A DNA stretch of 48,541 nucleotides from Chara braunii (Eukaryota; Streptophyta; Charophyceae; Charales; Characeae), in contig BFEA01000007.1 in the NCBI GenBank assembly GCA_003427395.1, positions 1,385,752 to 1,434,292 of the forward strand, written 5' to 3'. The notes below the pieces were generated by a model. The model searched no databases and had not been told where the DNA came from. It was given only the letters and a program-made list of their open reading frames with translations. Positions 46,210-48,541 of this stretch are shown here, piece by piece (the stretch's first letter is position 1; each line of letters opens with the position of its first letter). The position numbers and the translations under genes were made by a program.

Positions 46210-46470
46210 CGTTACAAAGTAAGGGTTTTGTAGTGGTGTCGAACGAGGCTCGTAGGCGGTACTGTGCATCTAGGTGTGTTTGATGATCATAGACGTGGAT
46301 ACGGTCAGGTACGTCCAAACGACGGCCAGGTGTGAATGAAATGGTGGTCTGAATATTCCCTTCAGTTGGAGCGCACAAGTCACCGAGCCCAAACCAGGCC
46401 ATGCGGGTAACGTGAAATTGTTAGTAAGGTCAAGGGCTCGAACCCAGCCTGCGATAATCAGAAAACTGCG
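46210..46470 (+). mobile_element. Diverged SINE related to the one at 37650
   Basis: Has GGGTTTTGTAGTGGTGTCGA (46223-46242) followed by ACGAGGC. About 200 bp later comes GGGCTCGAACCC, a B-box-like motif (46432-46443), after GTTAGTAAGGTC, which resembles the GGTAACAT stretch before the B box in the other copy. Order and orientation of the modules agree between the two loci; the A box is not clear here. Confidence 0.42.
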
Positions 46471-47000
46471 CGCAAAACGAAAACAGTAAGTAGGCGGTAC
46501 TGCCGGTCCACGTTCCTGCCGTACCGGCGCCTTGGCGGGGTCCCAATCATACACCGACCGCGCTCCATACTACACAACACTCTACATGTATATGGACGGC
46601 TGTGATGCCTATATACATTCGGAGGAAACTCAACATTTTGAGTGTACCCGGACGACGAAAGGGACATGTAGGCTGCTGTGAAGTTGAGTGAGGCCTAGAG
46701 TCAAGTGGAGTGCCACGAAGTAGGGTCGGTTTACCGCCGGTTCAAGGACTTGCCTAATCATGGAGGCAGAGAGTAGCAGGTAGCCGGTAGCCATCACCGC
46801 CAGGACTTCACCAATTGTAATCCTAGCCTTGAGAAGACAGGGTTTCAGAGATAGGCGTGCCCAAGGCCATGCTTGCCGCCGAGGGGTCTGCAACAGCTGA
46901 AGGTACGTAGGTGACCCTCTCTCCCTGAACGTTGGTTCCCCACACTCTCCACTCTCCCTGAACTTTGCTGGCACTCTCCACTGTTCCTTCTTCGTCTCAT
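46471..47000. other. No gene recognised
   Basis: Minus-strand frames across 46458-46974 have mixed composition but show no known domain, start context or repeat relation. Confidence 0.35.
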
Positions 47001-47004
47001 CTTG

Positions 47005-47106
47005 TTCTTCTTCTCCTCCTTCTCCTCTTCCTCCTCTTCCTCCTCTTCCTCCTCCTCTTCCTCCTCCTCTTCCTCCTTCTCCTCATTCTCCTCCTCCCTC
47101 TTCTTC
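47005..47106. repeat. (TCC/TTC)n trinucleotide tract
   Basis: Encodes poly-Glu on the minus strand as a consequence of the repeat. Confidence 0.95.
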
Positions 47107-47171
47107 TTGGGGAACTTTAGTGTCAAGGCTATGACCGCTCAATCCGTGCAGATGCTGTAATGCTTCTTTGA

Positions 47172-47289
47172 GCCTCGCTCCACTACTCCCAACATGCACA
47201 AAAGACAGAAATCATGGCGGTGTACCTTTCCATGTTCTAGCGGAAGATTCACTCTCATTTTGCACATTTGAAGAGTAGTGGAGCGAGGC
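47172..47289. mobile_element. Complete 118-bp MITE with 17-bp terminal inverted repeats
   Basis: Left end GCCTCGCTCCACTACTC (47172-47188) and right end GAGTAGTGGAGCGAGGC (47273-47289) are perfect inverted repeats. CTTTGAG occurs at both edges (47166-47172, 47291-47297), a probable 7-8 bp target-site duplication overlapping the first base. The centre has CATGTTCTAGCGGAAGATTC and TGCACAAAAGACA, shared with the palindromes in the 2.8-kb arms. No coding capacity. An 8-bp duplication would fit hAT-type mobilisation. Confidence 0.75.
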
Positions 47290-47414
47290 CCTTTGAGAAG
47301 CGTGAACCTATAGTGACTTAGGCTCACCATCACGATTCTTCGTTTCCCCCCCTTCTTCTTCCCTCGGCTTTTGGTCCATTCCCGCTTTTGCACATCTTCG
47401 TCTCCCTCTGAGCC

Positions 47415-47487
47415 CTCTCCCTCCTCCTCTTCTCCTCCTCCTCCTCCTACTCCTCCTCCTCCTCCTCCGCCGCCGCCGCCGCCGCCA
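47415..47487. repeat. (CTC)n/(CGC)n trinucleotide tract
   Basis: Triplet repeat giving poly-Pro (plus) and poly-Gly/Glu (minus) frames; not a gene. Confidence 0.95.
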
Positions 47488-47500
47488 TCGCCTCTTCCTC

Positions 47501-47720
47501 GAATAAGTCCGAAGGCATCTTCCTCAGATGGCAGCACGGAAGACAGAAAGTTGACTACCTCGGCTGCATCTGTCTGTACTTAGCCGTAATTGCGGTCAAG
47601 ATACGTTCGTGAATAAGTCCGAAGGCATCTTCCTCGGATGGCAGCACGGAAGACAGAAAATTGACTACCTCGGCTGCATCTGTCTGTACTTAGCCGTAAG
47701 TGCGGTCAAGATACGTTCGT
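47501..47720. repeat. Recent 110-bp tandem duplication
   Basis: Units 47501-47610 and 47611-47720 are nearly identical (about three differences), beginning GAATAAGTCCGAAGGCATCT. Confidence 0.97.
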
Positions 47721-47800
47721 GATCGTCCCCCGTATTTCCGGTCAGATACCTTCGTGATCGTCCTCTGTATTTCCGGTCAGATACGTTCGTCATCGTCCTA
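47721..47800. repeat. 35-bp minisatellite
   Basis: Units beginning (G/C)ATCGTCC at 47721, 47756 and 47791, each with GTATTTCCGGTCAGATAC. The end of the unit matches the end of the adjacent 110-bp unit (GATACGTTCGT). Confidence 0.92.
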
Positions 47801-48099
47801 GTCTGAGGGTGGCGTGTCATCGAGTCTATCTGTGTGTATCTGTCTGTGCTTACCCGTAATTACGGTCTGATACGTGCCAATTACAGCAAATAGACACGAG
47901 TAAGGGGACGGATCGCCGGCGGATCTGATGATGAAGTCGAACGGGCGGGAACAGAGAGGAGGAGAATGAAGGCCGGAGCGATGGCAGTCATGAGAGAGAG
48001 TGAAGGCGGCGGAGAGAGAGAGAGGAGGACCAGAAGCTAGTAGGGAGGGGCAGAGAAGTTGCGCATTGCACTTGAGCGGCAGGGATATGCTTCTCCCTC

Positions 48100-48312
48100 C
48101 TTCGGCCTCGTCATCGTCGCCCTCCTCCTCCTCTTCCTCCTCGTCCTCCTCCTCACACCTCTCCCGCTCTTCTCAGCTCTCTTTCGACTTTCGGTATCAG
48201 ATTCCTCGCTCATTCCGTTCTTCTTCTTCTTCTTCTTCTTCTTCTTCCTCCTCCCCCTCCTCTCCTCCCTCTCCCTCTTTTGCTTCTTCTTCTTCTTCTT
48301 CCTGGGTTTCCG
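48100..48312. repeat. (TCC)n and (TTC)n trinucleotide tracts
   Basis: Ser- and Lys/Arg-rich frames on either strand are repeat translations. Confidence 0.93.
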
Positions 48313-48459
48313 AGTAGTGAGTGGTCTCTGAAGAAGAGAGATGGTCGAGGAGGAGATCCGTCTTCCCCGAATAGAACGTACGGTCATCATGGGTGTAACT
48401 GGACTAAAATCTGGTCAAGTACAGAGTACGCGATGAACGGATGGTGTCAAGCGGTAGAT

Positions 48460-48475
48460 GCACACACACACACAC

Positions 48476-48541
<66 letters not shown>
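48460..48541. repeat. (CA)n then (GA)n compound microsatellite at the window end
   Basis: CACACA to about 48475, then pure GA to the last base; a counterpart of the tract at 1-92. Confidence 0.98.

Noticed and set aside
46845-47537. Poly-Glu and poly-Gly acidic proteins on the minus strand
   Set aside because: They are trinucleotide-repeat translations. The longer one also runs through the MITE at 47172-47289.

Overview
This window is eukaryotic, non-coding-dominated, repeat-dense nuclear DNA. No intact host gene was recognised. Both ends lie in (GT)n/(GA)n microsatellites and there is an internal N gap (36377-36915), so this looks like a whole draft scaffold. The retroelement primer-binding sites fit green-plant usage: an initiator-Met type at 4629 and a tRNA-Asp type at 16583. 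Together with an L1-type LINE carrying double CCHC knuckles, they point to the plant/streptophyte lineage. A large repeat-rich charophyte-like genome would fit, but the species is inference only.

Layout. 1-92 microsatellite; 120-346 a decayed 3' end of nuclear 18S rRNA; 517-1480 an ATT-flanked, GC-ended foldback element; 2093-2290 a 40-bp minisatellite; 3588-4376 a striking series of stem-loops whose stems co-vary; 4629 a primer-binding site marking the end of an upstream LTR; 4910-4983 a tRNA-derived SINE head; 5395-6475 a pyrimidine-rich tract. A 2.8-kb sequence at 6596-9385 recurs in inverted orientation at 33525-36342. Between these arms sits a nested giant LTR retrotransposon (11703-30088): 5' LTR 11703-16580, tRNA-Asp-type PBS, long leader, a broken gag with CCHC knuckles, no recognisable pol, then a 3' LTR 22798-30088. 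The LTRs start TGTCGG and end in ACA, and the element is flanked by GCGG on both sides. The 3' LTR holds 2.4 kb that the 5' LTR lacks.

From 38117 to about 44830, on the minus strand, lies a near-full-length L1-type LINE: poly(A), ORF2 with endonuclease, reverse transcriptase and a C-terminal zinc finger, ORF1 with two CCHC knuckles, and a repeated 5' leader. Each ORF is one continuous frame broken only by stop codons, and the two ORFs overlap by 11 nt. The right end (45-48.5 kb) holds SINE-related sequence, a 118-bp foldback MITE with a probable target-site duplication, a recent 110-bp tandem duplication and trinucleotide tracts.

How the parts relate. Nothing here forms a host pathway. It is a nest of transposons: the gag-only giant element needs pol from elsewhere, and the SINEs and the MITE would need enzymes in trans. 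The most interesting items are the giant LTRs, the co-varying hairpin string beside the 4629 PBS, and the 2.8-kb inverted arms with clustered TCGACGA boxes near their outer ends.
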